Shown piece by piece: positions 1-16,165 of a DNA stretch of 64,000 nt. The notes under the pieces are model-generated. The model was not told the DNA's origin, ran no database searches, and saw nothing but the letters and a program-made list of their open reading frames with translations. Numbering within the stretch: position 1 is the first letter of the stretch; each line of letters opens with the position of its first letter. A program made the position numbers and the translations under genes. Source of the DNA: Sycobia sp. Sy_11. Lineage: Eukaryota; Arthropoda; Insecta; Hymenoptera; Epichrysomallidae. Location: NCBI GenBank assembly GCA_018907035.1, contig JACCIC010000274.1:206001-270000 (forward strand), read 5' to 3'.

Positions 1-1595
1 TTTTAATTTATACTGTTCAAATAGATTCACAGCAAGTAGAAATATGAATATCTGTTATGATTTGTTTACTATATACAATATTTTTTTCTTTGAAAAGGAT
101 TTTACTTTGTGCAATTCGAAATCATATTTGCTAGACAACAGAAAATATTATTTTCAATAGATTTTTATAAATTTGAAAGCAACTCTAAGTTATAAACTAA
201 TGATTCGCAATTGGTAATAGTTGAAAAATATATTTTTAGTAGAGTTTTAGAAACAAGTAAACTTTTCAATTGCTAAACTTTCTAACTTTATACTGCTGTT
301 TAATAATTCGGTAATTAAAATATCATTTCTGAGAATTATATTATAAACAAAATTTGAATAAGCTATCTTCTCTCAGATCAAAAATAGAAAAATTGTTAAT
401 GATTGAAAAAAGTGTCGATGTAATTTACCCTTGACTTTCGTTGCTAATTTAACATGATTCGCCATTATTTGAAAGAATAATTAGAGTCATCTTAAATATA
501 TTTAATAAAAAGTAAATTTTTTCAAAATGATTTGATAGTAGAATTAAAAAAACTTACTTTCTAATTACGGCGTAATTATTTAGCAATCAAAGGATAATGT
601 GGTTTTGAACAGTAACTTATAAAAATATATACAAATATATGATAAACTTACTTTTTACTTCTATTAGTTATTTTTTTCTTGGACGGACTATTCCTTTTTC
701 TCTCTTACTCTATCGGTCTGTTATCATACAAAATAAGATTGCAAAGTCCTATAGAGAAGGGATGACAAATGTATTAGATGACATTTCTGTATCGCAAACT
801 TTAATGATATGGTTCCGTTCTGTCAATAGATTTCTGTTTTATAACATATTTCCAACATCCTCTCAGGAATTTCCCTTCAATTTCAAGCTAATAACTGAAT
901 TTAATAAATCTCTCTTACAGATAAGCTTTTTTCATAATTAAGCAATCCGATTAATCTGACTAATTTGACATCTGTGCAATAGACAAGGACGTTGCGAGAA
1001 GTGTGTTCTTTCCATTATTGTTCAAAATTGTTACAAAAAAATAGTCATAACAAACCTGATCTAAAGCCTTACTAGAATATTTCATTATCTTGACATCAAC
1101 ATATTTTCCTAACTTCGAGTATAAGCATTGGTTGCTTGAGTCAGTTACGACATAATTAAATCATTTCGTCTCCATCATTTTACGAGATCGGAGTTCAGAT
1201 AATTATAATATAATAATCAAGAGTACTACATTTAGTCTTACTAATTATAGATGCCATAGTATATGATTATATAATTATTAAACTCTAGTCAAAACTACAC
1301 TGATCCAATGTTAATATATTAATGGCGCTCTTCTTTTTATCAATCCATTAATGTTGTTTTAGTTTATACTTTTTAAAACAAAAAAAATACTGTACCTATT
1401 TATAAATTTGATTGTATTTCGAAAAAGGACATTTCGTTTTGGTAGAAACTAATGAGACTTTCATTTTTTCATATAATTTTTTAAAATATGGCAAAATATA
1501 TTATTTGAGCCATTTGCGGAAAACGTAGTTTCCTACATGAAATATCTTTACGAGTTTGGAGTATTAGTACTAGTTTATATAATTATTAGTGATAC

Positions 1596-1598
<3 letters not shown>
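1..1598. other. AT-rich unique DNA, no gene seen
   Basis: A 100-codon frame at 639-941 has no recognisable domain and typical AT-rich chance composition. Confidence 0.6.

Positions 1599-1635
<37 letters not shown>
1599..1635 (+). repeat. (GA)n microsatellite
   Basis: About 18 GA units. Confidence 0.95.
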
Positions 1636-1641
<6 letters not shown>

Positions 1642-1796
1642 GCAAGCACTTTATAATCTCACGAGCTTTGTAAAGCAAGTTATTTTTTCGTAGGATTTGA
1701 AAAAAAAAACAAAACAAAAATGATTTCAGCAATAAAAATATTAATGTATTATTTTTGTATTTATTTATTGCATTCTTCGTATAGTAGGCTCAATGA

Positions 1797-1798
<2 letters not shown>

Positions 1799-1847
<49 letters not shown>
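1799..1847. repeat. (TA)n microsatellite
   Basis: About 24 units, ending in ACACATGTATACAT. Confidence 0.95.
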
Positions 1848-1852
<5 letters not shown>

Positions 1853-3421
1853 GTATACATCATTCATCTCACGACGCCAGTCACTGAAAATTGATGGCAT
1901 GTATATTGGCTCCATAGAGACAATTTCAATACATATATAATTTTAGCATTCATACACGACACCAGCGCATTCACGATTAGAAAGATAAACTATTTAAGCA
2001 CCGCTGCCTATTTACCGAAAGCGATACTTCATCCCTCGCGCCAATATTTGAAGAAGCGAGATATTTATGGCCCCCATAGGCTTCGAAACATATATATATA
2101 TATATTTAACCACGAATAAAGGACCAGTTGTGCACAATGCCATCGAGGGAAACCGGCCCCGGGTACGGGCTTACCATCCTTTTATCCCCCCTCCCACCCC
2201 ACTCGCTCCGGGAAAATACACGGACGTACGGCCAAAGTGTGGATAGAGAAGGGGCGGCGGCGTCGCCTCGGCCGCGATGAATAAAAAAAAAGTGCTACCC
2301 CCATAAGGCGCGAGGCCTAATCGGACGATTGCGCGCGCCGCAGGATTGCGGTATTATATTTATGTTATATGTTTCGCTAATCCAACGTCGCGTCGTCGTT
2401 GATTTATTATCTGGGAAAAAAAAATCATGTGGGTTTGGCAGTGCGCCCTGCCGCCCCCCCCCCACCTCGCTCTCTTCGCCATTGTCCGTTAGAGGGGGTG
2501 GATGATCGAGCATCAGGATGAAAAAAAATTGTAAAAATACATACGCGCGCGAATTATCAAGCAATGTGAGATTGAGGGAGATATCGCGATCGAGTTTTTG
2601 GAACACATTGATAAGATGGCAAATTTGTCGAATGCGTATCAAATGCATGCGCTTCAAAATAAATGTTTCGGGAATTGTAAAATTTCATTTTAATGAATTA
2701 CTCAACAGAATATTTTGATTAGCCGATTCATTTGAACCATAGGATGTTTGTCAAATGTACACGCTTCAATGAACCTTTCTGGCCGAGAGTTGGGCAATTT
2801 GGTCAGCAATTGTTACATAGAACAGTTAGGTGAGCTGCTGAATTTGAATCGTAAAACATTTATCATTCGAAGTTGACTAATTATTCGTTAGCAGTACCAG
2901 TTTTTTGATTTTCATTAATCTATGGATTTGTGCTCCTTCCCCTTAGGATCATCTTCATTAGGGTTTAAGTATTTCGAGAACTTTGAATTGTTTTAAAATT
3001 TATTTTGTATGAATGAAACTCAATGTCAGTATATGCACTATTAATCTCATCAATTTCTCGTCGAGCAAAGTTCGATCCCTCAAGTTATTGAATTTGTTAA
3101 AAATTTTTTTATTAAAATCGAAACAGCCTTCGGACCTGACCTTCGTCTCATTGCATGTTTACATTTGCTCCATTACTATAACACTCCCATTTTCCAGTAA
3201 TTCATTTCTTTGAATTGCCGCTGAAAGGTATTTTTTTTCCGTATCAAGCGCATGGAGCGGCTCGGTTTTCTTAGAGCGCTTATTTTTCACGCTTATTTTT
3301 ACAGGCCCATTACCGATTGTAAAATCGAGGCCTCGTAAAAAAGAGCAGGAATAGCCAAAGCGCGCCTGTTATTATTTGCGCGCAGAAGTCTCAGCTTTTG
3401 TCCTAGATATATTTATGTATC

Positions 3422-3424
<3 letters not shown>
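1848..3424. other. Unique DNA with a CpG-rich pocket at 2110-2490
   Basis: The pocket holds runs of C (2453-2463) and CGCGCGCC words. TATTTATGGCCCCC at 2064 contains a TTTATGG word of the type bound by Hox or Caudal proteins. No gene structure is visible. Confidence 0.45.

Positions 3425-3468
<44 letters not shown>
3425..3468. repeat. (TA)n microsatellite
   Basis: About 22 units. Confidence 0.95.
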
Positions 3469-3470
<2 letters not shown>

Positions 3471-3601
3471 ACCTATAGCTTTTCCTCTACTTATTATGTA
3501 AATAACATAAAAGAAATTGCAGCCGTCGCGCATAATTTAAATTTAATTAACGACCACTTTCACGGACAGAGCGAAAATAGGCAATTTCTTTCGCATATGT
3601 A

Positions 3602-3604
<3 letters not shown>

Positions 3605-3647
<43 letters not shown>
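3605..3647. repeat. (TA)n microsatellite with GTAT tail
   Basis: About 21 TA units, then GTATGTATGTATATG. Confidence 0.95.
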
Positions 3648-3659
<12 letters not shown>

Positions 3660-3867
3660 ATGTATATATTTTGCCGTCCATGCGCCAAGTCAAATGCAAA
3701 TTAAGTTGAATAACAGTTACCTATACCTGATGACTACGGGCGGAGAATACACTTGCACTTCAACCATATATGTATATATATCGTTCTTCCATTTTCTTTT
3801 CATCTTTGTCTGGATAGATATATGTATATGTATATGTATATACTGGATATGTATATATCTATATATA

Positions 3868-3872
<5 letters not shown>

Positions 3873-3914
<42 letters not shown>
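3873..3914. repeat. (TA)n microsatellite
   Basis: About 21 units, preceded by interrupted TATATG words from 3818. Confidence 0.95.
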
Positions 3915-3918
<4 letters not shown>

Positions 3919-4110
3919 AGGAGCCGTGTGGTTGTCGCTTTCATTATAATACAAGAGCTCAGAGCCCCGCATTATATCTGTCGGCGTCGAGCGCCACTTT
4001 GTTTATCCACGCGTATATGATGCGCATTTTCTCCGGGCCGTGTACCCTTTGCCGCTTATTTGCACAGCCTGGATAAATCGATTTATTAGATCAGAAAAAC
4101 TACCTCTCTC

Positions 4111-4111
<1 letters not shown>

Positions 4112-4158
<47 letters not shown>

Positions 4159-4174
4159 GCGCGCGTGTGTGTCT
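4112..4174. repeat. (TA)n then (CG)(TG)n compound repeat
   Basis: About 23 TA units to 4157, then CGCGCGTGTGTGTCTGTG. Confidence 0.93.
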
Positions 4175-7100
4175 GTGTACACAGAAATTTGTGAAAGTTT
4201 TCAGCGTCCCGTAAAATTTTCTGAAAATTGAACTTACGAAAGCGTATAATGAAGGAGAACAGAATCCCGTTTGAAGGATATGTCGATTATTAGATGGTTG
4301 TTTTGCTTTCCCATGACAGTTTTTGCAGAGCCGCTGTCGACATTAGAATAATATATATTTTGCATTGAACGTGAAGACATCGTGATTTTTACTGATCATT
4401 GGATGAGAAAGGCATAAATGGTTAATAATAGTATTTTGGTCATAAAGAACCATTGCAATTTATTGGACAATTGCATAAAGAAAATGGTATATACGATGTA
4501 GAAGGTTCATCGACAAGAGCATACATCTGTCTGGTCTTTATTAAAATTTTCTGACGAACGCAAGGATGATGATTTTATTTGTTTTATTAAAATATGTAAG
4601 GACACTCAATTTTCGACATAGCGCAGAATAATTATTCTTTAAAGAATATGTAAAGTTGTAAGTCCTGCATCTTTTATGACTTTCACGAGTTGACGATAGA
4701 CAAACTACAAGCTTGAAACAAGGCAGTCGACATTACGGATATAGCGAGTGCATTTTGATGAAACTCATAGTACAATAATTCAAAGCCTCCAATCCATTGT
4801 TGGCGAAATTAAAAAGATAATTTTTTTTTTATCACTGAATATCAAATTATGATTTGTTCTTACGTCGACTGTTGTGAATTAAATTAGTAAATATTTTCAT
4901 CAGTGTTACAGTCTCTATAATATATTAACTAAAATAATGACAGTCAGACTTTACTTGTTTATAATCATCTCCAGTAAAATTTGAAATGGAAATTACTAGT
5001 AAAAAATAAAATTAAACTAAATTAGAAATTAAATAATAAAAATAAAATTATCTATTTATATTAAATTTAAATTATCTATAATTTATGTTGGTAATCTAAT
5101 TAATATTTATCAATTTAATTAACGCGATTAAAACACACATTATACATAAAGTGTGCAGACCAGATAATGTTTAAAACATTTTAGAACGTATAGTAAGTAT
5201 TTCGTGAAAATATATGTAAAGCCGTTCATGAAAGAATGTTCTAGGTAGTTACCGAAGAGTTGAAATAAACAACTTACGTGCGAGCACATTTCTATTGACA
5301 AGAAAATATCTTTAAAACAATCAACTACTATATCTAAATGTAAGAACAGATTAGCAGGCAATACTTCTTATCGTATTCGTCGTTTATCGAATACTTTTGT
5401 AATGTGGCCATTTTTGTTTGTTTTTTTGTTTCCAATTTTCAAACCGCATCCACCGATAGACCAGCGGACTTTTACAGCTGATTCCCTCACGTGACTTAAA
5501 AATATTCGTACGCGATATTCTGCTGTGACTTTAGACCGAGTCGTCTTATACAACGTTCGGATGATTATCATGCGCGATTTTCATTCAATGTTACGTCGTA
5601 TTTCATTGCTTTTTTTCCTCCGAGCCTCGTCGCAATTCGTACGCGCCATTTTCACAATTTCCAGAACGAAAATTTACGAAAAAATCCCCTCGCAATCGCC
5701 AACGCGTCTTACGCATTGACTCGGCGTTGGTTTCCACGTCCGTACCTACTTATGGGCGGATCCGTTATCCGCGGATCGGCAAATGAACGAGCGATGCTCT
5801 TCCAAACAATCCGTTAACGTCGGGGATACGTACAATTGCATAAATAAGGCGCGCGTCTGCGCGTAAAGCCAATCGTCCCTCGAGGGGCTGGGACGTCGTG
5901 GAGAGGTACGTATGATAGATATAGCACGGCTCGGGCCGTTACATTACCGCGGGAAATGGAAATTCTCCCGCTTTTTCGTTGCGATCTGCGATCATATACT
6001 AGCATACGCAGTTGAAGAGCATCAGCCCGGGGGTTGATAATTATATTTGTACATATATATATATATGTATGTATGTATGCGCGCATCTGAAAAGCATGAG
6101 AATCGCCGCCAGACATTGTAGCTGCAAAATGTTTGCGGGTTGTAGATTTCTTCTTAAGTTCGCTCGAAATGGCGAAATTTGGCTATTGTACTTAAGATAG
6201 CAATGCTTACATCGGCATCTTTCATTATTTATTAATTGTCTGTTTCTAATGATGGTTAAATACATAGTGAACTAATAGATTACTAAAGATTTGGGAAAAA
6301 AGTACGACCGATCTCGTTCAGTAAAAATTAATTTTTCTATCTAAAATTTTCTCTTATATCTGTAATAATAATAAAAATACTGAACAAACCTTGTAAAATT
6401 TAAAAATGAGCGTTAGTGAGTATCAATGAATTATTGCAAACGTTGAAAGGAAAAACTTCGAATTATATTTCCATAGAAATAATAAATTTAGATAGTTTGT
6501 ATTTTAAAAAGGTAAGAATTCTTGACGAAAAAGACTGTAACGTGATTTAGAATAGAAGATGAAAATACTTGTAAAGATGTTAAATACTTGTAATTTCATA
6601 ATCGAATAGAAAATCTGTTGAAGTAACTATAACATAATTAGTAACGGCTAATATATAGATCTTCTAGATTACTTTTTTATACATTCTTATTCTTCTTCTT
6701 CTATGATTTTATAATACTTTGATAATAAATGATAACAACAAGACCATTAGTTTCTTGAAAAACTTGTTTCCCTCGCCATGTCCAATAGATTTGAATAAAT
6801 ATTCATATACGTAAGTCATACATGAATCTTCAAATAATGAAGACTTACTATTTTTTATTCTTTTCTCTGTTCAGGAGATGTAAAATTTTATTGATACAAA
6901 ACTTTGCATGTCTTAATACACATGAAGAAAATATAAACTTGGTATATAAGTAAAGTTTATTTTCCCATTCTTTTCAGTGTCCATATATTCTCTATAGAAA
7001 AGAAATCTGGAATTATCTTTCTTACGGAACGATCTTTAATGTTAAAAGTACGCTAGTTTTTCCAGCGTGCAAACGATTATTTTGTTAAACTGTAAGAAAG

Positions 7101-7250
7101 GAGAAGAAAAAAAAGATCGAGTCATCGCATTTAACAAAAATCAGCGTATCGGAAGATCGCCGCTATAAGCAAAAATCAATCGCGATCCGCCCATGTACGA
7201 AGTGATTTTTTTTCAATCGATTAAATGTAGAGGACAGTGCGATCGGGGCG
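4175..7250. other. AT-rich DNA with a GC-balanced pocket at 5690-6010
   Basis: 4880-5120 is almost pure A/T. The pocket contains ATCCGCGGAT at 5767. From 7010 to 7250 many CGAT, ATCG and TTAAC words suggest possible enhancer DNA, without proof. Confidence 0.4.
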
Positions 7251-7835
7251 AACTTTGCATATTTTAGCATAGGCACGCACGCGCCCTTCTCCTTCGGCGT
7301 TCTTAAGCCCCGCGAATCCTGCTCCCTGCCCCGGCACTATCGAAGATTAGAAGCACAAGCGAGGGACCAAAAAAAAAACAAAAAAAACAAAAAAAACAAA
7401 AGAAATAAATAACCAGCCTTACGGTCGGTTGCGCGCGCACGCGAGAGCGGATCCTTATCGTTTTCGACGCCTTCGGCCGATACTCGGCTTTCTTTCATAC
7501 ACTTACGCTCGCGCGCACGCACGCACACGCACGCACACGCACGCACACACACACACACACCCATACACACACGCACCTCGGCCGAGCGCATCCCCGCGAG
7601 GCTACGCGCAGATGGAAATCCTCCCAGCTAGAATCCCACCCCCACGCACGCTCACCGGTGCGTGTACACAGTACTCGCATACAGGTATGCGCGTAGCGCG
7701 TTCTGCCTTTTTATTCGAAGTTCCGTTAGTTCGGGAAAGACTTAGGTGGCGCGCGGTTCGGACGCCGGACAGGGGGGGAGGATACTTCCGCTTCTTCCTC
7801 CTCCCTCCCCAATCGTCGATCTCTTGTTAGCGTTT
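7250..7835. other. CpG-rich pocket
   Basis: Rich in GCGCGC and CACG words, split by the CA repeat. No exon is recognised. Confidence 0.45.
7511..7575 (+). repeat. CA-rich compound repeat
   Basis: ACGCACGCACAC words grading into a pure AC run. The flanks are CpG-rich. Confidence 0.93.
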
Positions 7836-7867
7836 CTATCTATCTATCTATCTATATATATATATAT
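7836..7867 (+). repeat. (TATC)n then (TA)n
   Basis: About five TATC units followed by about seven TA units. Confidence 0.9.
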
Positions 7868-8110
7868 GCTCGAGTAAGAAGCGCGCGTAGTACAGATAAA
7901 GCCTGATTTATTCGGACACGGGCCACTTCGATGAATCGACTGCCGCGCCGCGTGGCTTTATCATCGCGCCTATGAGTGAATTAACCAGGCAGGCTCGGCC
8001 GCTCTTTGTGCTCGAAGGGGCATATACGCCGGCGCGTCGGCTTTAATCCCTTTAGAGAGGGCTCGCGCGACGAATCTGCGAACGGGATAGGCGGTCCTGT
8101 TTGTACGGCG

Positions 8111-8113
<3 letters not shown>

Positions 8114-8176
<63 letters not shown>
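8114..8176 (+). repeat. (TA)n(TG)n compound repeat
   Basis: About 20 TA units to 8153, then about 11 TG units. Confidence 0.95.
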
Positions 8177-9300
8177 ACTATAGTTTTACTGGTAACCGTG
8201 TGTATTTAACGGCAAAATGGTCGAGGTACGGCGAAGTTGATCGTATTGAGATGGATATTCGTGACCCGCAGAACGAAGAGTCTCCAATTGAAACAAGTGA
8301 CATTTGAACGTAATTGAACGAGTTAATTTCATTCAATTTTCATTTATTAATAAATGATTGAACCTTTATTCGGTATGGGAAGACGGACGAATCACTTTAA
8401 AACTTTTTCCGCACCTGAAGAATTTCAGCATTCTAGGGTATTTGTAATATAGGCCGCTGGGTGGAGTTTTTCGTATATTATATCAAAGTATCCATCCTCT
8501 GTTATGAATACTAAGTTTGAAATTACCGTTAATAATAAGTGGGAAATGATACAAGGTCAAATTACAATTCTGGAAGTTTAAATTTTCGTAAGTGTGAAGA
8601 CTTTTTGTCGTGCAGTTGATACCGACATTATTTCCAGCACACAATAAGATTTCTTTTAAATATTTCATTGTTTTCACTCATACGCAATCGTTCGATAATG
8701 ACATTTTTCCGGCTTCTTTGAATTCTGACTGATATTCATTAAGTTAATGTATTCTACTTATAAGAGCAACAAATATCATACGTAGAATCTGAAAAAAAGA
8801 ACCTTAAACTAGGGGTTATTAATTTATTCGATTTTACAACAGATAATAAAATGCCTGGATGAAAAATAGCATTATCTCAATAAAAATAACACATGTCAAT
8901 CAGCACTAATGAAGATCATTAATGAATAAAGAGTCATTTTCAGTTGCATTTATAAAATAATTTTAAACAACATTTTAAAATTTTAGACGTTTGTCTTTAT
9001 ACTTATATATACTGCAGTTTTCGGCGAAAGAATTATGCTGGTTGTCCTGCGCTACGCGTTGTTTTTCGAATGCAAAATCTGAAATCGAGCTTAATACACA
9101 ATGCGCTATTATTCGACTTGAACTTTGTAATGCGCTAATTTCTATCGAAGGAACGGTGACGTCGGTGTACTGCAGATGTTCGTCAGTTCGAACGGGCTCC
9201 CGATTGACAATGTTTCGCTCACTCGCCCGCAATCTTTCGCTCTTCAGCCTTTAGAATTTTGCTCTTTTCAGTTTCTTTCATTTTCGCCCCTTTGCAAAAC
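8177..9300. other. Unique DNA, no feature seen
   Basis: Overlapping 85-87 codon frames on both strands at 8975-9254 have no recognisable domain. Confidence 0.45.
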
Positions 9301-10200
9301 AAGAGGTCCGACGATTATTATCTCCCTCCGTTGCGGTAGGGGGAACGAGCGGCGAACGGGGGGGGGGGTCGGCACTAAAAATCATTATGTCGCCCCTTCC
9401 TAAATCGTCGAATATTAGCCTTCGTCCGATAAACGTGCCGGCGTTAATATTGTTTTACAACCGAAAGCCGCTCGAACAAGGCGATCGTTGCCTCGTTGGC
9501 TCGGCATCGGCTCGCGGGCCGCGGCGCACATTATCCATCAAAACTCCGGCGAGAAAGCGGCGTTCGGCTAGTCAAATAGGCGCGCGTGTATATATATATA
9601 CACACATAGTTACTCACATACATGTATACATGTGTTCAGATACCTAGTCGCACCACCAGAACGTTGACGTCTTTTAACGAAAGTTAATCGTGTGTGTATA
9701 TACATCTTGGCTATATAACGAGTACACTTCATTAGGCGGCACCCAGTACCCCCGTCCTCCGCCCCTCCGAGACTCTATCTGTCTCTCCCTCTTTATCGAA
9801 AGTGAAATTAATCCCCCGATTAATAATAATTGCGCTTATTCCCATACGCGCGTAATGTGCAAACGGGAAAAGTCGGGTTACACGGCGAGGCTGAAAAATT
9901 TTACGTTCTCCCCCGCCCGCCCCCCCTCACCAATCCCTCCGCTCCGCACTCCCGCGATTCTCGCGAACGCCGAGCGAACAAAGTCGGAACGAGTCGCGCG
10001 TCAGGAGGCGCGAGCGCAGCAGCAACGAGCAACGCGCCCCGGCGCGGCGCGGCTCGCGCGCGCATCTTCCCCCCGGGATTGAGAGAGCGATAGAGACGGA
10101 GTAGTGTGTATATGCTTTCTTCTCTCTCTCTCTCTCTCCCTCTCTGACGGTCTCACTCTATCTTGGCAAAAGTAACCCCTGCGGCGATCTACACTCGTGT
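9300..10200. other. CpG-rich pocket
   Basis: High density of CG, including a G run at 9359-9368 and GCGCGGCGCGGCTCGCGCGCGC-like DNA near 10041-10060. It could be a promoter-like island or a GC-rich intronic segment. Long frames on the plus strand have no domain. Confidence 0.45.
10118..10145 (+). repeat. (TC)n microsatellite
   Basis: CT-rich run with one CCC interruption. A second CT-rich stretch follows at 10212-10248. Confidence 0.85.
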
Positions 10201-10354
10201 TCGTTGAGCTGCTTCTCTCTCTCTCTCCCTCTCTTTCTTTTTCTTTCTTCCTACGAGCCGCTAAAAATCCAATTCAATTTGAATATCAAACAATCCACTT
10301 TTACCGGTCCCGACCGCGCGCGAGCGGCGAAATTATAATAATATACTCGCGCTC

Positions 10355-13145
<2,791 letters not shown>

Positions 13146-13206
13146 TTATTATTATTATTATTATCATTATTATTATTATTATTATTATTAAATAATAATA
13201 ATAATA
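13146..13206. repeat. (ATT)n followed by (AAT)n
   Basis: The ATT units switch to AAT near 13190, so the two halves are complementary and could fold into a hairpin. Confidence 0.9.
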
Positions 13207-14572
13207 TCAAGACTAATAAGAAAATTGAAAAACACCTTATTGCCTAATTGATATTGCAGATGAAGAATGAAATTCTAAAAGTAATTATAAGTTAATATAA
13301 ATTTAAACATTTCTTAGTTTAAGACAGTAGTTGTATGTTTACGGGTCCATAAATTCTATGGTGATAGTTAATTAACAATTGAGCTTCTGGCAACATAAAC
13401 ACCTCGCTCAAGGTCATGTAACGAATTTGTTTTGTTGAAACATATTAAGATCGTATCTACATCAATATCATCCATTTATAATATGTTAAAGTACTTTTAT
13501 TTCCACAATATGGTTTGGTTTTGCGTATGAACCAAAAACAGATATAAATTGATTTTAGCCATAATTTAGATATAATTTGATTTTAAATTTATTTTGTAAC
13601 AACATTTTTTTATAAATAAGTAAGCTGATAAATTAACAAAATATCTAGCGATATATATTCAACAACAATTTTTTAAAGAAGATGGAGAAAAAATAAATTT
13701 TAATCGGTCGATAATTGGTCGACTGTTTTGTTGGATATTTCTGATTGTTTCCAAAAAGAGGATATTAATTTATATAACCTTATACTGAGATCTAATTTAA
13801 GTTATATGTAACTGGAAAATTCAATTGGTTCTACTATATAGACAGAAAATTTCTTTTAACGAAAACAATTCGATACAATATAATAGTATGGGCAATTTAC
13901 TTTAGAAGTTTATGCCTAGAAATTATAAACTGGAAAAGAACGTTATTGTTATAGAGGCTAGCAATAAATACATTTCGTCTCGCGCAATTTCGCATTCAAT
14001 TTTCCTGAAATAAATGATTTAACTTTCATTTGAAAGAAATTCAATTCTTTCGGTGGTACGGATGTTAAAATGTTCTACAAAAAATGGTGTCAATGCGCAA
14101 GTCTAAAATCTGTTAATTATGTGACACCTGTGAAATTATGTGCCGCGTAAATTTGAAAACAAAAGTTGACATACTGTATAACAAATTCAGTAGACTAAAA
14201 TATGCTATTAAATGTGCGGGTCGCTATTTAATTGGACAACTTGGTTACAGCATTTCTCATTCAGTTTTCAACGAAAACTTTCAATCTGCCTTTTTGAAGG
14301 CGGCCACCGCACAAGACACGCAGGACTCCCGTAACATCAATCATACTTATAAGAATACAAATAAATGCGCGCGCATCAGAACCGCAAAAACAATTTTCTA
14401 CATTGTTGACACACATATTATAAAATTTACGTCCAATTACCAACGGCACCGAATTACTCGACCAAGCGAAAAACTTCTCCATAATTCACAATAATAAAGT
14501 GTCAAAGTGTTCCAGCGGTGCGCTGCGGACTTGGAAACCGCTTATAATATCCCAAAGAACAAAAATCGAACA

Positions 14573-14576
<4 letters not shown>
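13207..14576. other. AT-rich unique DNA
   Basis: A 118-codon plus frame at 14138-14494 has no recognised homology. Nothing else is seen. Confidence 0.45.

Positions 14577-14637
<61 letters not shown>
14577..14637 (+). repeat. (TC)n microsatellite
   Basis: About 30 TC units, one of the longest pyrimidine tracts here. Confidence 0.97.
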
Positions 14638-14640
<3 letters not shown>

Positions 14641-15670
14641 CTCTTTCTATCTCTATGCCTCTGTCCTTGTCGCATCCTCTCGCGGTCGCAAAAATGCGAC
14701 AGCGACCGCAACGACGAGCCGATGCGACCTCGTCGCGTCTGAGTGGCGAAATGTCCGGACAAGCCGAGCCGCTCGCGCGCTCTTGCAATTTCACTTTTCC
14801 TCTTATTCCCTATTCGTTTATTTTCGTTTCCCGCGCTCTTCGCCTATCCTTCTGTGCGCACTCGAACTTTACGAGCGTCCGAGGCCCCGAGAGACCATCG
14901 GTATAGGAAGAATGAGAGAGATAGCCAGAGAGAGAGAGAGAAGGAGAGAAGGAGAGCACGCCGATGCGGCCACGCGGTAGCGAGAATTACTCCTCGTCCC
15001 CGCGTTCAGGGGATGGGAGGAGGGCAGCCTCTCTGCTACCACTTCTGATGCAATTTCACGTCGGAAATGGGCATTGTTGCGCTCTGATGTACGAGGGGAA
15101 CTTTATGGACTGACACAGTGAAATTAAGCCGATTGTTTGCAAAAAGGGAGCTTTTATGAAGTGCTTGGCTATTACCCACATGGTTGAAGGGTAATGTAAA
15201 TTTTGTACTTGGAGACTAAGCGAGTTGCATGGATAATTGAAGAATTCACAAAACATGCCGTCTATAGTGATCAAATGAAGAAATAGCGTCCGTTCTATGT
15301 TCATAAAAATGTCGAAAATTAATTACGATTTGACAACGAAATCTCAAATAGAAGATAGTGTTGATATTATAGTTAATAAAGGCGAAATAATAGTTGCTAT
15401 TTTATAATTGATTACAAACTGCGATAATAAAATTCTTTACGTGTACGTGTATAAACGCAACTATGTTTGCTGATTTGATCTGGTGGCTCAGTATTCGGTA
15501 CAAAGGTAAAAAAAATCGAGAATATCCACCACCATGTATAGATCAAACGTAAGTCATAATCTACAGATTTGAACTTGTACGTAATTGGGTAATTGTTACT
15601 TATTACATAAGTAGTAGCCTTACATCTTAAGTAAATTCCTTTACCTCCATTCTATCAACACATTGTTCTT
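14638..15670. other. GC-balanced DNA passing into AT-rich DNA upstream of the retroelement fossil
   Basis: Plus-strand frames at 14507-14980 and 14743-15048 are open partly because of the TC and GA tracts. No earlier Jockey domain (endonuclease) could be traced before 15671. Confidence 0.4.
14910..14957 (+). repeat. GA-rich repeat
   Basis: Interrupted GA and GGAGA units. Confidence 0.85.
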
Positions 15671-16165
15671 TTCGCTAGCCTCAGTAAAGTTACTGAAAAC
15701 ATTCTAGTAAATCGCCTGAATGACTCTGTTGAATTTCCTGACTTGATTCCCAATCATGACCTTCAATATAATAAAAGATGCAGCATTTGCCAATAACTTG
15801 TCAGGGTCTTAAAATTTATCACTAATCGTTGGAACAAAATGTACCATACTATCAATGTATCTTTGGATATTCATCGAAAACTTGGACAGAGTATGACACG
15901 AAGGCCATATATAAAAACTGATTAGTCTACATTATCTGAAATTCCTCATGAGAACCATTATATCCTACTACTGAAAGTTATTGCAGCACTTGTTATAAAA
16001 AGAGCATTGTCTGCAGGAATCCCTTAAGATTTCTAACACTTATTACACCTCTTTCTTCACATATCTGCCATTTCCACTATAATGACGATCCTGCACGCAG
16101 GCGACATAACCCATAGCGACACATCAATATTACGCTTTTAAGTAAAATGAATTTTTACATTGTCT
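15671..16165 (+). pseudogene. Jockey-like non-LTR retrotransposon reverse transcriptase fossil
   Basis: One frame reads FASLSKVTENILVNRLND then LIPNHDLQYN, matching the start of the Jockey-type reverse transcriptase palm (LSKVFEKILLNRL...LIP-HQFGF). Next come VSLDIHRKL and, in a shifted frame, DRV-stop-HEG, the remains of the LDISQAFD-VWHEG block with the tryptophan TGG turned into TGA. LSAGIP (about 16012) corresponds to the GVPQGS block and ISTIMTILHAGDITHSDT (about 16073) to IATFADDTAIL; the catalytic FADD has become HAGD. Endonuclease, 5' region and poly(A) end are not visible, so this is an internal fragment. It encoded target-primed reverse transcription and is long dead. Confidence 0.82.

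Noticed and set aside
2820..2836. TTAG/GTGAGC on the plus strand, possible recursive splice site
   Set aside because: There is no pyrimidine tract before the AG.
3070..3079. GTTCGATCC, like a tRNA B box
   Set aside because: The flanks cannot form the T stem and there is no A box or acceptor stem.
14499..14906. Several overlapping frames of 86-157 codons on both strands
   Set aside because: They are kept open by the TC tract (Ser-Leu or Arg-Glu repeats); no domain and no single favoured frame.
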